Positions 7,501-13,743 are shown, numbered from the stretch's first letter. The stretch is 15,510 bases of DNA from UMGS902 sp045580835 (GCA_045580835.1 JAZNOM010000100.1:1-15510); one strand, 5' to 3'. Notes: generated by a model not told the origin, from the sequence alone. Numbers and translations: made by a program.

Positions 7501-10033
7501 TTGCAGTTGTATTGTTGTAGCCACCGGCAAGACGGAGACCGTTTACTTCGTCCGAATCCTTTGCGAGGTTTTCCTCAGTGTGAGTGATATTGACACCTGT
7601 ATCAAAGGTTAGAGGATTAAAGCCTGCGGTTATGTATGCATAAGAGTCGGTGTGGATATTGATGTTCTTAAATACTGCCTCACCGCCGAGAAGCACGGTA
7701 ATGCCATTCGGGAAGTAAAGGCGTGCGCCGCTCTCGCGGTAGTCTGCGCCGTCATAAACGCTTGTGTAGGTCATTGTGCCGGTGTGGGAGGGAAGAGCTG
7801 TTTTTACAGGAATTGTAACTTCACCTACAAGAACGATAGTGCCGCCGTTTGGAAGCAGGGCATGCGCCGCCTCAATTGAGCCGCAGGGAGCGCTCGGAGC
7901 AAAGCCGGTTCCGCTCATGCCGTCCGCAACATATACAACCGAGCCGTCAAAGCTATCTGTGCTTATAAGTGTTGCAACCGCTGAACCGTTTTCCTCTGTA
8001 ACAGAGTAGGTGTAGGTGGTATTGACAGAGCCGTTAATATAGGTAAGCGTTAAAGTAAACTCCGAAAGACTTTCGGGATAGGGAAGTGTCAGACCTTCGG
8101 CAGTATAAGCAGTTACATCAATTGCATTTACACCTGCAAATGCAAGGTTAGCCACTGTGCGGTCTGTGAGCGTTAAATATTCAACATTAATAAGAGAAAT
8201 GTTGTCAAAGTTGACTGTAGAAGGAATAGATGCAGTAAGCGCAGCATTCAAGGTCTTTGCATTTGCATTGACAAAATATGTATCAGTGCATTTATCAAGC
8301 GCGCCAACGACTGCCTCGTCCTTTAATGTTACGGTAACAGTACCGTTAGTCTTGGTGTTTGTATAGTTTGCAAGATAGAGTGTATCGATAGAAGCGGAGT
8401 CTTCCATTGTAAATACGGTCGTACCGCCTGCTGCTGCCGTACCCATTGTACCGAGGTAAACATCCTTTGCATAAACATCACCGCTAACGGTTACATTCAT
8501 CGTGCCGGTATGTGAAAGGTTAGCTATTCTGCGGCTGAATGTGGTGATACCCTGATAAGAGCCGCTCTTTATGGTGAGAGTGCTGCTTTGACCGTCGCCG
8601 AGCGCACCCTTTGCAGTATCGTTGTTAGGTCCGCCTACAATGTAGAGGAGAGCTGCATTTTCGTCTGAAGCATTTACTGTCTGTACGTCCTCGCCGAGGG
8701 TAAGCGGGAAGAAGTTGCCTGCTATTGAGGCAATCTGCGCAGTGCCTACATTTGTGCACTTCAAGCAGATACCGTCAAACACGGTGGGACCGCCAACTGC
8801 AAGGTGATGCTCACCGGAGAAGACAAGAGCCGCACCGCCCTCACGGTAGTCAGTGCCGCCGTAAACGGAGGTAATCAATACTTCGCCGGTATAATCGGGG
8901 AGTTGAATGTTTGTGTTAACCGCATAAGTGCCGACAAGCACGATAGTGCCGCCTGTCGCCGAGTCAAGATGTTCAAACGCATCTTCAAAAGTACCTACGG
9001 GGTCGGATGCACTCTCGCCGTTACCGCTTGCACCCTCGGAAAGGTAGACAACCTCGTAAATTGCAGGAACCTCGGGAACGTCGGGTTCATCTGGTTCGCC
9101 GGGAACTTCGGGCTCAATTACATTTACCGAATTGAAATAGGTGGAAAGATTTGCGGGAAGAGTTACGGTTTCCTCATAGTTGAGTGTGCGTGTGCCGTTT
9201 GGAAAATAGGTCGCAAGATAACGGAGAATTGCCGCTACCTTTGCATTCCCGCGAGCATTTACGGTAACAGAACCGTTGGTGTTTGCATTTGCACCTGCAA
9301 GGTACAGAGTACCTGTAACAGATGCATTATCTGTAATATTAAATATGGTAGAACCTGCCTTTGCAGCCGTACCGTTTGAACCGAGATAGCAGTAAACCGC
9401 AGTAGCGTCACCGCTCATATTAAGAATTACCGTACCGTCGTGAGATACATTGTTTACAGTACGGCTGAATGCAACAATAGTATGGTAAGAGCCGCTCTTT
9501 ACATCAATAGTACAGGTTTTACCTGCGCCAAAAGCGCCAACGGTAGTATCGTTGTTTGCGCCGCCGATGAGGTAAAGCTTGCCAGGATTAACCGTAGTTA
9601 CATTAGCACCGACGGTCAGATCATTGAAATTCGCTGCAAGCACTGCACCGGTACTTGTATCCTTGATATTTATATAATCAAGTTCGGTGGGGCCGCCAAA
9701 GCCGACACGGACAGCACCTGCAAATGTGAATGCCGCACCGCCCTCACGGTAGTCGGTATCGCCATAAACGGAAGTCCATGTAATTTTACCCGCGTGCGTA
9801 GGTACGTCAATTCTTGCACTTATGGAATACTCGTCCATAAATACAATTGTACCGCCCTCGTCTCCGAGTACCGCATAAGCATCGGCAAGCGTGCCAACGG
9901 GATTGCTTGCACTTTCGCCTGTTCCGCTTGCACCGCTTGACAAAAAGGCAACGTTTTCGCTTGCGCTTGCTGTAAAAATGCACATTACCGCAAATAGAGC
10001 AATAAGCAAGCATAGAAGTAAAATTTTGCGCAT
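4577..10033 (-). CDS. Giant secreted beta-solenoid repeat protein with nested M15B peptidase and C-terminal dockerin
   Basis: An 1818-residue extracellular protein. Order of parts: signal peptide (1-24, hydrophobic core then ASA); module 1 (28-306); Pro/Glu/Asp linker (307-327); module 2 (328-617); Thr-rich linker, possibly Ig-like (618-698); module 3 (699-986); Cys/His segment (C989, H995, C1014, C1017); module 4 (1034-1185 and 1424-1465), split by an insert with an M15B D,D-carboxypeptidase (about 1240-1415); module 5 (1471-1758); type I dockerin (1762-1818). The peptidase should cleave the terminal D-Ala of peptidoglycan stems. The dockerin should bind a cohesin on a scaffoldin or the cell surface. 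The modules resemble right-handed beta-helix surface repeats with no known catalytic motif. GGAGG (10041-10045) is 7 nt before the ATG. The gene is monocistronic, between a good promoter and a strong terminator. Substrate and target are unknown. Confidence 0.9.
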   Translation of the reverse strand: MRKILLLCLLIALFAVMCIFTASASENVAFLSSGASGTGESASNPVGTLADAYAVLGDEGGTIVFMDEYSISARIDVPTHAGKITWTSVYGDTDYREGGAAFTFAGAVRVGFGGPTELDYINIKDTSTGAVLAANFNDLTVGANVTTVNPGKLYLIGGANNDTTVGAFGAGKTCTIDVKSGSYHTIVAFSRTVNNVSHDGTVILNMSGDATAVYCYLGSNGTAAKAGSTIFNITDNASVTGTLYLAGANANTNGSVTVNARGNAKVAAILRYLATYFPNGTRTLNYEETVTLPANLSTYFNSVNVIEPEVPGEPDEPDVPEVPAIYEVVYLSEGASGNGESASDPVGTFEDAFEHLDSATGGTIVLVGTYAVNTNIQLPDYTGEVLITSVYGGTDYREGGAALVFSGEHHLAVGGPTVFDGICLKCTNVGTAQIASIAGNFFPLTLGEDVQTVNASDENAALLYIVGGPNNDTAKGALGDGQSSTLTIKSGSYQGITTFSRRIANLSHTGTMNVTVSGDVYAKDVYLGTMGTAAAGGTTVFTMEDSASIDTLYLANYTNTKTNGTVTVTLKDEAVVGALDKCTDTYFVNANAKTLNAALTASIPSTVNFDNISLINVEYLTLTDRTVANLAFAGVNAIDVTAYTAEGLTLPYPESLSEFTLTLTYINGSVNTTYTYSVTEENGSAVATLISTDSFDGSVVYVADGMSGTGFAPSAPCGSIEAAHALLPNGGTIVLVGEVTIPVKTALPSHTGTMTYTSVYDGADYRESGARLYFPNGITVLLGGEAVFKNINIHTDSYAYITAGFNPLTFDTGVNITHTEENLAKDSDEVNGLRLAGGYNNTTANVITDKDATITLKSGFFRHVHGFSRYTGKVHYTGTANIVVEGTAIVDELITGATQAESTATNVNLTLSDNARIYNVFVGGQQKTNLLTGTFNFVVNGGDVYEIDAMCLYTAKDCNSILTYDVATVPEGLVMLAQVAQLKTIQTFCERDNTHDYSAPYASEFDESVMLKKCSICNDIQFVSELPAGSGDNVVFVAEGGLGNGSHPAIPTSDLYAAFESLKDSGGTIVIINAYTIDTNTTQKIGGAPSFFQEPKHAGAITVTSVYGGVDYRNRGAKFIFDGNVDYKLSGPVTFDSIVFDATEGTTKNTIAARYNPVVFGEDVVMLRDMDDAYQLDLIGGYNGFRYTDFTDVEIDDELIEMVNPARPLEINPETGDYTIDPNDITYVEKEGVASTFFLRKAAGDNINKMFADMYALGLKRPDWISYAWRGYYAQYDGYSKQVGNIRVNYPDYDFEKAHQTVLRSCSLPGSSEHHLGLACDFHDSTVSDTNPHMHYDKTPEWAWLVRNAHKYGFILRFTPKDTATTGFIYEAWHFRYVGVEHATAIANLNSNGDPVANADMLATPEWCLEDYAGLVLGMYDLDSSVTVNGGTFAHVEGGSRECDSIDFTGEENVVIGENANVMPEGTTYDVVYFSYGANGDGQSASSPIGTFEKAYALLGKDGGTLVWMNEVSVSAATELPAHEGTVTITSVYGDVDYRESGAALKYTAAIRVSFNGPTVVENFKIINSHGGDHLLCANFNELTLGNGMMLVDKNGAVANTLTIVGGGNNNASVGTLDAGETNTVTIKSGTYRQVVAFSAYNTNFSHEGTVNVNIGGDASFTSIIMGAKASSSKGGTTVLTLTDNASVGTIYLANGDNTAVTNGTVTVYAKDNSSINAFNHYSTALFATEGARSIYYEETATLPEALTTYFDNITLFTPSEHTGDANGDGQTTLLDVIRTLRAITDDNVEISIEADLNHDGEITLADVILIIKKILNN
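4580..4750 (-). other. C-terminal type I dockerin, residues 1762-1818
   Basis: Two EF-hand-like calcium loops lie in tandem. Loop 1 is D1765-N1767-D1769-Q1771-D1776 (DANGDGQTTLLD). Loop 2 is D1796-N1798-D1800-E1802-D1807 (DLNHDGEITLAD). Each is followed by a helix (VIRTLR and VILIIKKIL). All calcium-ligand positions are filled. This is the standard dockerin type I layout and ends the protein, as usual. Confidence 0.93.
4760..9952 (-). repeat. Five tandem copies of a ~290-residue module within the giant gene
   Basis: The copies start at residues 28, 328, 699, 1034 and 1471 (nt 9952, 9052, 7939, 6934 and 5623). Each opens with VVY-x-S-x-GASG-x-G-x-SA-x-x-P, then GGTIV, then the signature TSVYG-x-x-DYRE-x-GAA, a GGPT strand, an LxxVGGxNN strand, IKSGSY...FSR, SHxGT, and an LxLxDNASVxTxYLA strand. 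Most end in ETxTLPxxLxTYFDN. The TSVYG/DYRE signature also recurs at DNA level near 5400, 6690, 7730, 8830 and 9735 (shared core cggtagtc). Copies 1, 2 and 5 are most alike. Copy 4 is split by the peptidase insert and is the most diverged (DYRNRGAKF). Confidence 0.85.
5789..6316 (-). other. M15B (VanY-type) D,D-carboxypeptidase domain, about residues 1240-1415
   Basis: The two zinc/catalytic motifs of peptidase family M15B are intact. S-x-H-x-x-G-x-A-x-D is seen as S1312, H1314, G1317, A1319 and D1321. E-x-WH-x-RYVG is seen as E1371, W1373, H1374, R1376 and Y1377. H1314, D1321 and H1374 should bind zinc and E1371 should be the base. The upstream stretch AWRGYYAQYDGYSKQ occupies the place of the family's SGYRSY...Q segment. 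Nothing essential appears to be missing. Confidence 0.88.
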
Positions 10034-10066
10034 AATTCTTCCTCCAAAAAAATTATTTACAATTTT

Positions 10067-10095
10067 ATTATAAAACTAATATAATACAAGAGCAA
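10067..10095 (-). promoter_or_regulatory. Promoter of the giant dockerin gene
   Basis: On the minus strand, TTGCTC (10090-10095), 17 bp, then consensus TATAAT (10067-10072). The spacer contains the AAACTAAT-type motif (10073-10086) that recurs before the GH-A gene. Confidence 0.6.
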
Positions 10096-10111
10096 GACAA
10101 AGGAATACGTT

Positions 10112-10130
10112 AAAATTCGCAGGGAATTTT
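10112..10130. promoter_or_regulatory. Candidate operator: 7-bp inverted repeat
   Basis: AAAATTC (10112-10118) and GAATTTT (10124-10130) are inverted around 5 bp. The site lies between the divergent promoters of the dockerin gene and the hybrid regulator gene. AT-rich content makes chance possible. Confidence 0.3.
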
Positions 10131-10143
10131 GACCAAAATCGGC

Positions 10144-10172
10144 TTGTGTTTGCTTTGAAAATATGTTATTCT
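10144..10172 (+). promoter_or_regulatory. Candidate promoter of the hybrid regulator
   Basis: TTGTGT (10144-10149), 17 bp, then TATTCT (10167-10172) with an extended -10 TGT just before it. A start near 10179 would lie downstream of the possible GTG start at 10146 and upstream of the ATG at 10200, supporting the later start. Confidence 0.45.
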
Positions 10173-10199
10173 ATACAAAAAGAGGGGGGGAGGATTAAG

Positions 10200-11318
10200 A
10201 TGGCGTTATTGATTCTTTGTGATCCGCGTTATCGCAACAACAATTGGTGCGAAACAAAGCTCCGCGGAATTTATGACGAGGCCGCGCGTCGCCGTATTGC
10301 CGTTAAACTGTATACCGACCTTGATGCATTTGTCAATGCAGCGGCAAAACTTGGGAGTGATTCTTCGGTAATAATTCTCTTCAATTCCACCCTTTATTTA
10401 CAAAAGGTTTCCGAAAAGCTTGCAGATTTGGCAATTCATCCGATTTTGTCAGTTACCGAGTCAGATATTACCTTTTCGCGTGTATACAGTCAGGTTTGCG
10501 GCGATGTCGACAGTGCGACAAAGAAACTGGTAGAATTTCTCCATGAACACGGAAAGCGGCGCATTGCCCTGATTGGTGCATCCGAGCATTCTGCTGCGGG
10601 GCGCAACAAGGAGCAGATGCTTGCGCGCCATGTTGACAAAGAAGACTATCGTGTTTTTTACGACCGCGGCGGACTTTTGCAAAGCTTTGCGGATTTTTTA
10701 GAGGTGCGTGAGGAGTTTGATGCGGTAGTTTGCACTGATGACTATCAAGCAATTGCCTTTATTGAGTATTTACAATCACGAGGCGCATATGACCCGTCGC
10801 TTTATATAATCAGTCACGGCAATACAATACTTGCCCGACTGTACGGCGATGGAATAACTACTGTTTCCACCGGATTTTATGATTGCGGCAAGGCAATGGT
10901 AGAAGCGCATATTCACCGCTTGAAATACGACTGGTCTACGGTCATGATACGAGTAAATTGTGATTTTAAATGCCGCGGAAGTACAAGCGGAAGCGGTAAA
11001 TATCCTGCGGTTAATGCTATGCCTGCAAATGCAAATCAATCGGGTATAGGGCGGCTTGAAAGTGTGCTTGCAGATTGTGACTTGATTAATCTGAAGCTTA
11101 TGTACGGCTTGCTTTCGGGTTGCAGTTATGAGTATATGAGCGAGCTTTGTTTCCTCTCTGCCGGAGCTGTAAAATACCGTGTTCAGCAGATGCGAGAAGC
11201 ACTAGGCTATAAAACGCGTGCCGAAGCTGTCGATTGCATTGCACGCTATGTTCAAAAAGAAAAACTTTTGCAGGCTATTGAGCAGGCAGAGGGTATTGGC
11301 GGCAAAGTTTTTATATAA
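10200..11318 (+). CDS. Hybrid regulator: LacI-type sugar-binding domain with C-terminal LuxR-type HTH
   Basis: A 372-residue cytosolic one-component regulator with an unusual domain order. Residues 1 to about 265 read as a LacI/PurR effector-binding (periplasmic-binding-like) domain: CGDVDSATKKLVEFLHEHGKRRIALIG, the FDAVVCTDDYQAIAFIEYL block, GITTVSTGFYDCGKAMV, and an ending CRGST like the LacI family's R-x-ST. The N-terminal LacI helix-turn-helix is absent. Instead residues 295-345 match a LuxR/GerE helix-turn-helix (LLSGCSYEYMSELCFLSAGA, then VKYRVQQMREALGYKTRAEA). The ATG at 10200 is chosen because a G-rich AGGA site (10186-10194) lies 5 nt upstream; the in-frame GTG at 10146 has no ribosome site. 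It is divergent from the dockerin gene and 144 bp upstream of the GH-A gene, with no obvious terminator between, so it may control either or both. The effector is probably a sugar, by family. Confidence 0.82.
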   Translation: MALLILCDPRYRNNNWCETKLRGIYDEAARRRIAVKLYTDLDAFVNAAAKLGSDSSVIILFNSTLYLQKVSEKLADLAIHPILSVTESDITFSRVYSQVCGDVDSATKKLVEFLHEHGKRRIALIGASEHSAAGRNKEQMLARHVDKEDYRVFYDRGGLLQSFADFLEVREEFDAVVCTDDYQAIAFIEYLQSRGAYDPSLYIISHGNTILARLYGDGITTVSTGFYDCGKAMVEAHIHRLKYDWSTVMIRVNCDFKCRGSTSGSGKYPAVNAMPANANQSGIGRLESVLADCDLINLKLMYGLLSGCSYEYMSELCFLSAGAVKYRVQQMREALGYKTRAEAVDCIARYVQKEKLLQAIEQAEGIGGKVFI

Positions 11319-11370
11319 CGGTTACTGCGAAAATACAAAAAAATTGCGAATATTTACAAATTTATTACAC

Positions 11371-11400
11371 TTGTAAATGTAGAAACTAATGTGATAAACT
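11371..11400 (+). promoter_or_regulatory. Candidate promoter of the GH-A gene
   Basis: TTGTAA (11371-11376), 18 bp, then an extended -10 TGA-TAAACT (11392-11400). An alternative is the extended -10 TGC-TACTAT (11419-11427), with only a weak -35 inside the palindrome. In both cases the 35-bp palindrome overlaps core promoter elements. The sequence alone does not decide. Confidence 0.35.
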
Positions 11401-11417
11401 GTTTATATAGTTAGTTT
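11383..11417. promoter_or_regulatory. Nested 35-bp palindrome, probable operator before the GH-A gene
   Basis: The outer arms AAACTAA (11383-11389) and TTAGTTT (11411-11417), and the inner arms ATAAAC (11394-11399) and GTTTAT (11401-11406), are all exact inverted repeats centred on base 11400. A second inverted repeat lies just upstream: ATTTACAA (11352-11359) with TTGTAAAT (11371-11378). No T-run follows, so this is not a terminator. The dyad symmetry over a promoter suits a dimeric or tetrameric repressor. Confidence 0.6.
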
Positions 11418-11462
11418 ATGCTACTATCAATTAACTCATAGGTTTTAAGAGAGGAAACTGCT

Positions 11463-12578
11463 ATGTTACAACAATGGACTAAAGAACAGGCTTGGGAATG
11501 GTATAATAAGCAGCCTTGGATTCGTGGCTTTAACGGTTACCCTTCAAACTGCGTAAACCGCATTGCGATGTGGCAGAAGTATAAGCATGATGAGGTAATC
11601 AAGCAGGTCGAATACGAGTTTGAACTTGCACAAAAGACCAAGCTTAACGCTGTTCGCGCTATTATCCAGTTTGAGGTTTGGTACTATGAGCATGACAGCT
11701 TTATGGCAAATCTTGAAGAGTATATTACTTTGGCGGATAAATACGGCCTTAAGGTAATGCTTACAATCGGTAACGACTGCACAGTGCCGAAGGAACTGTT
11801 CATCCCTGCAAAGTTCGGCGAACAGAACGTTGACTGGGGATATCATAGCGGTATATTCCGCGGACCTCACGCAGGCGGCTACACTACTCACGGTTACATG
11901 GTACCCGATGAGCCTGATATGCAGCCCCATTTCTTTGAAATGGTAGACGAGCTTGCTGCAAAGTATGCAAAGGACGAGCGTCTTCAGATTTGGGACGTTT
12001 GGAACGAGATTTCTAACGGTAAGAGAGGCGACCTCTCTGTTCCTATGATGGAAAAGTGCTTTGAAATCATCCGCTCACATGACCCCATTCAGCCTTTGAC
12101 TGCCGATGTATGGGCGTACAACCCTGCAGATCTTGAGCCTTCTACACCTGCTCAGAAGCGCGCACTCGAACTTTCCGATATTATTACATTCCACTACTAT
12201 GGTTCTTTCCAGACCATGGTTCGCCTTATTGAGAAACTTAAGGAAGACTGGGGCAGACCCGTTATCAATAATGAGTGGCTCAACCGCATTACTCATAATA
12301 ACGTAGACGAAATCTTCCCGCTTTTCTATCTTGAAGAGGTTGGTTCTTATCACTGGGGACTTATTCAGGGCTTCTCGCAGACCTACGAGCCTTGGGGCGT
12401 ATATAATAAGGAAATCGAGGATCCCGACTACGCAGGACCTCACGACCTCACAAAGTTCCAGCATGACCTCTACCGCTTTAACGGCAGACCTTACATAGCA
12501 AAGGAAATCAAAATCATTCAGCAGTTTGCAGACCTTGCAGATAAGCGTTTTGCAAAGAGAATGGAAGAAAAGAAATAA
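11463..12578 (+). CDS. Cytoplasmic clan GH-A glycoside hydrolase (GH5-like)
   Basis: A 371-residue TIM-barrel glycosidase with no signal peptide, so it should act inside the cell on imported oligosaccharides. Clan GH-A marks are present: an N-terminal WIRGFNGYPSNCVNRI strand, the acid/base motif WDVWNEISN (Asn181-Glu182) at the end of strand 4, a loop HYYG near strand 6, and a nucleophile motif NNEWLNR (Glu271) at the end of strand 7. Proteins of this type are often labelled GH5-like cellulase or 1,4-beta-xylanase, but the substrate cannot be read from the sequence. The Pro that commonly follows the NE pair is replaced by Ile. AGAGGA lies about 8 nt before the ATG. It follows the hybrid regulator in the same direction, is preceded by the nested palindrome, and ends before a strong terminator. 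Codon use appears biased (GAC, CTT, CGC), consistent with good expression. Confidence 0.85.
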   Translation: MLQQWTKEQAWEWYNKQPWIRGFNGYPSNCVNRIAMWQKYKHDEVIKQVEYEFELAQKTKLNAVRAIIQFEVWYYEHDSFMANLEEYITLADKYGLKVMLTIGNDCTVPKELFIPAKFGEQNVDWGYHSGIFRGPHAGGYTTHGYMVPDEPDMQPHFFEMVDELAAKYAKDERLQIWDVWNEISNGKRGDLSVPMMEKCFEIIRSHDPIQPLTADVWAYNPADLEPSTPAQKRALELSDIITFHYYGSFQTMVRLIEKLKEDWGRPVINNEWLNRITHNNVDEIFPLFYLEEVGSYHWGLIQGFSQTYEPWGVYNKEIEDPDYAGPHDLTKFQHDLYRFNGRPYIAKEIKIIQQFADLADKRFAKRMEEKK

Positions 12579-12603
12579 TAAATCATATCCAAACTTTAAA
12601 TGT

Positions 12604-12640
12604 AAAAATAAAAAGAGCCATATGGCTCTTTTTATTTTTT
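12604..12640. terminator. Bidirectional terminator, 36-bp perfect palindrome
   Basis: Bases 12604-12639 form a perfect palindrome (core aagagccatatggctctt) with flanking A and T runs. It sits between the GH-A gene and the convergent araC-type gene. The next 107 bp, to the regulator stop at 12748, hold no recognisable gene. Confidence 0.88.
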
Positions 12641-12747
12641 TCGGAGGCGGCGTGTAACTGGTGCTTTTCATGGAAATATGAAGTAGGCTTGACTCTGCGA
12701 AATAGGGAGGATGTCTGTAATTGCCTTGATATCCAATAGGTGCTTTT

Positions 12748-13599
12748 TTAGTTTTTGTTTCTTTTCCGGTATTCTCTCGGTGACATTCCAACGTGCTTTC
12801 GGAACAGTCTGCTGAAATACAGTGCGTTGTCATAACCTACGGAGTTCGCAATTTTCTCAATAGAATATTCGGTGTCGTCAAGCAAGTTCATTGCATTGTT
12901 GATTCTGAGAGAAACGATATATTGCATGGGAGTAGTACCGGTAATTTTTTTGAAGTTCTGTATAAACCAACATGGCGTCATATTATGCTGCTTTGCATAG
13001 TCTTCAATCACGATCTGGGAGTGAAAATTGTTGTTGAAATAGTGCATAGCGTTCTCCACTTCATCAAGAAGCTCTGCAGTAACAAGCTGACCGTTTTCGT
13101 CGTTTCTGCTTATATAAAGGAGAAGTAGCTTTAGCTGAAGAGGCATGGTATCCCTATAATTGGTACGCTTTAGCTGAAGTTCTTGTATCATCTGTAGAAA
13201 AAGCCATTTGTAATTATGAGAAATACCTGTAAAAAATACATTTTTTCCTTGCAGTATATCGTAGTCCGCCAAAATGCTTTCAACTTGATTTCCGGTGAAA
13301 TGCACCCAAAAGGTTTCTGAACGGTCTTCGGCACGAATGGAATAATTCTGGGGTTCTCCCGGGCGAAAAAGTATCATGTTTCCTTTCGGAACAGTATGCT
13401 TTTTACCATGCAAAACCAAATGCATTTTTCCGTTTGCGATATAGATCAACTGATAATCAGCTCTGCCGTTTGGGCGAACGTTTTCCAATACTTTCTTTGT
13501 GTGAATGCGATAGTTTCCGACAGCAGTTACCAAAAGCGGCGTGTCGGTATTTATGATCATTTTATGCGGTTCTTCGAGATATGCACAGTTAACATACAT
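12748..13599 (-). CDS. AraC-family transcriptional regulator
   Basis: A 283-residue cytosolic DNA-binding regulator. Residues about 47-105 form an AraC-type cupin ligand domain (LIYIANGKMHLVLHGKKHTV, then a GNMILFRPGEP turn). Residues about 186-281 form the double helix-turn-helix: first helix pair around 196-222 (IEDYAKQHNMTPCWFIQNFK), second around 245-273, with the family signature IANSVGYDNALYFSRLFRKH and the closing GMSPREYRK. The domain order and length are those of sugar-responsive AraC activators such as MsmR and RhaS types. GGAGG (13610-13614) lies 10 nt before the ATG, slightly long. An internal Met14 lacks a clear site. It is divergent from the GH42 gene across 178 bp that contain AraC-style direct repeats, so it very probably controls that gene. 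The effector is unknown; a galactoside is an inference. Confidence 0.93.
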   Translation of the reverse strand: MYVNCAYLEEPHKMIINTDTPLLVTAVGNYRIHTKKVLENVRPNGRADYQLIYIANGKMHLVLHGKKHTVPKGNMILFRPGEPQNYSIRAEDRSETFWVHFTGNQVESILADYDILQGKNVFFTGISHNYKWLFLQMIQELQLKRTNYRDTMPLQLKLLLLYISRNDENGQLVTAELLDEVENAMHYFNNNFHSQIVIEDYAKQHNMTPCWFIQNFKKITGTTPMQYIVSLRINNAMNLLDDTEYSIEKIANSVGYDNALYFSRLFRKHVGMSPREYRKRNKN

Positions 13600-13620
13600 A
13601 TTTTGCTTACCTCCGTTATT

Positions 13621-13629
13621 TTTATACCA
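13621..13629 (-). promoter_or_regulatory. Candidate extended -10 of the araC-type gene
   Basis: On the minus strand TGG-TATAAA (13629 down to 13621) forms an extended -10. There is no convincing -35 at 16-18 bp. The site sits about 7 bp upstream of GGAGG, giving a very short leader, so it is only a candidate. Confidence 0.35.
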
Positions 13630-13681
13630 GCAGTTAAATACAGAGTATCACACCGAAAAACAGAAATCAATATGCAATTTA

Positions 13682-13714
13682 ATTTTGTGCATATATTTGC
13701 GATATTTTGTGCAT
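13682..13714 (+). promoter_or_regulatory. Tandem AraC-type binding sites
   Basis: Two identical 11-bp direct repeats ATTTTGTGCAT occupy 13682-13692 and 13704-13714, exactly 22 bp apart (two helical turns). The downstream copy touches the -35 of the GH42 promoter. This is the geometry of araI1-araI2 class II activator sites. The regulator gene is the divergent neighbour. Confidence 0.7.
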
Positions 13715-13743
13715 TGTATTAATATTTATGTTTGCTATATAAT
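13714..13743 (+). promoter_or_regulatory. Promoter of the GH42 gene
   Basis: TTGTAT (13714-13719), an 18-bp spacer, then consensus TATAAT (13738-13743). The weak -35 with long spacing, next to the direct repeats, fits an activator-dependent promoter. The ribosome site GGAGG (13768-13772) lies 5 nt before the ATG at 13778. Confidence 0.6.

Noticed and set aside
8804..9379. Plus-strand open frames inside the giant dockerin gene
   Set aside because: The giant frame is supported by signal peptide, repeats, peptidase motifs and dockerin. The plus-strand frames lack ribosome sites and are Cys-rich, as expected from antisense of Thr/Ala-rich coding sequence.
4760..9952. Periodic DNA repeats that might suggest a CRISPR array or assembly artefact
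   Set aside because: The spacing is about 900-1300 bp, copies are diverged at DNA level but conserved in protein, and the single frame remains open throughout, so these are protein domain repeats.
10146..10199. Upstream GTG start (10146) for the hybrid regulator
   Set aside because: There is no ribosome site before 10146, the added residues fit no LacI HTH, and the candidate -35/-10 overlaps them. The ATG at 10200 has a strong G-rich site 5 nt upstream.
11352..11378. ATTTACAA...TTGTAAAT as a terminator of the hybrid regulator gene
   Set aside because: The stem is AT-only apart from one C-G pair, the loop is 11 nt, and no T-run follows. An operator or chance dyad is more likely.
12075..12833. 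Minus-strand open frame of 252 codons across the GH-A gene end and terminator
   Set aside because: It crosses a strong bidirectional terminator, overlaps two confident genes, and resembles no protein family.
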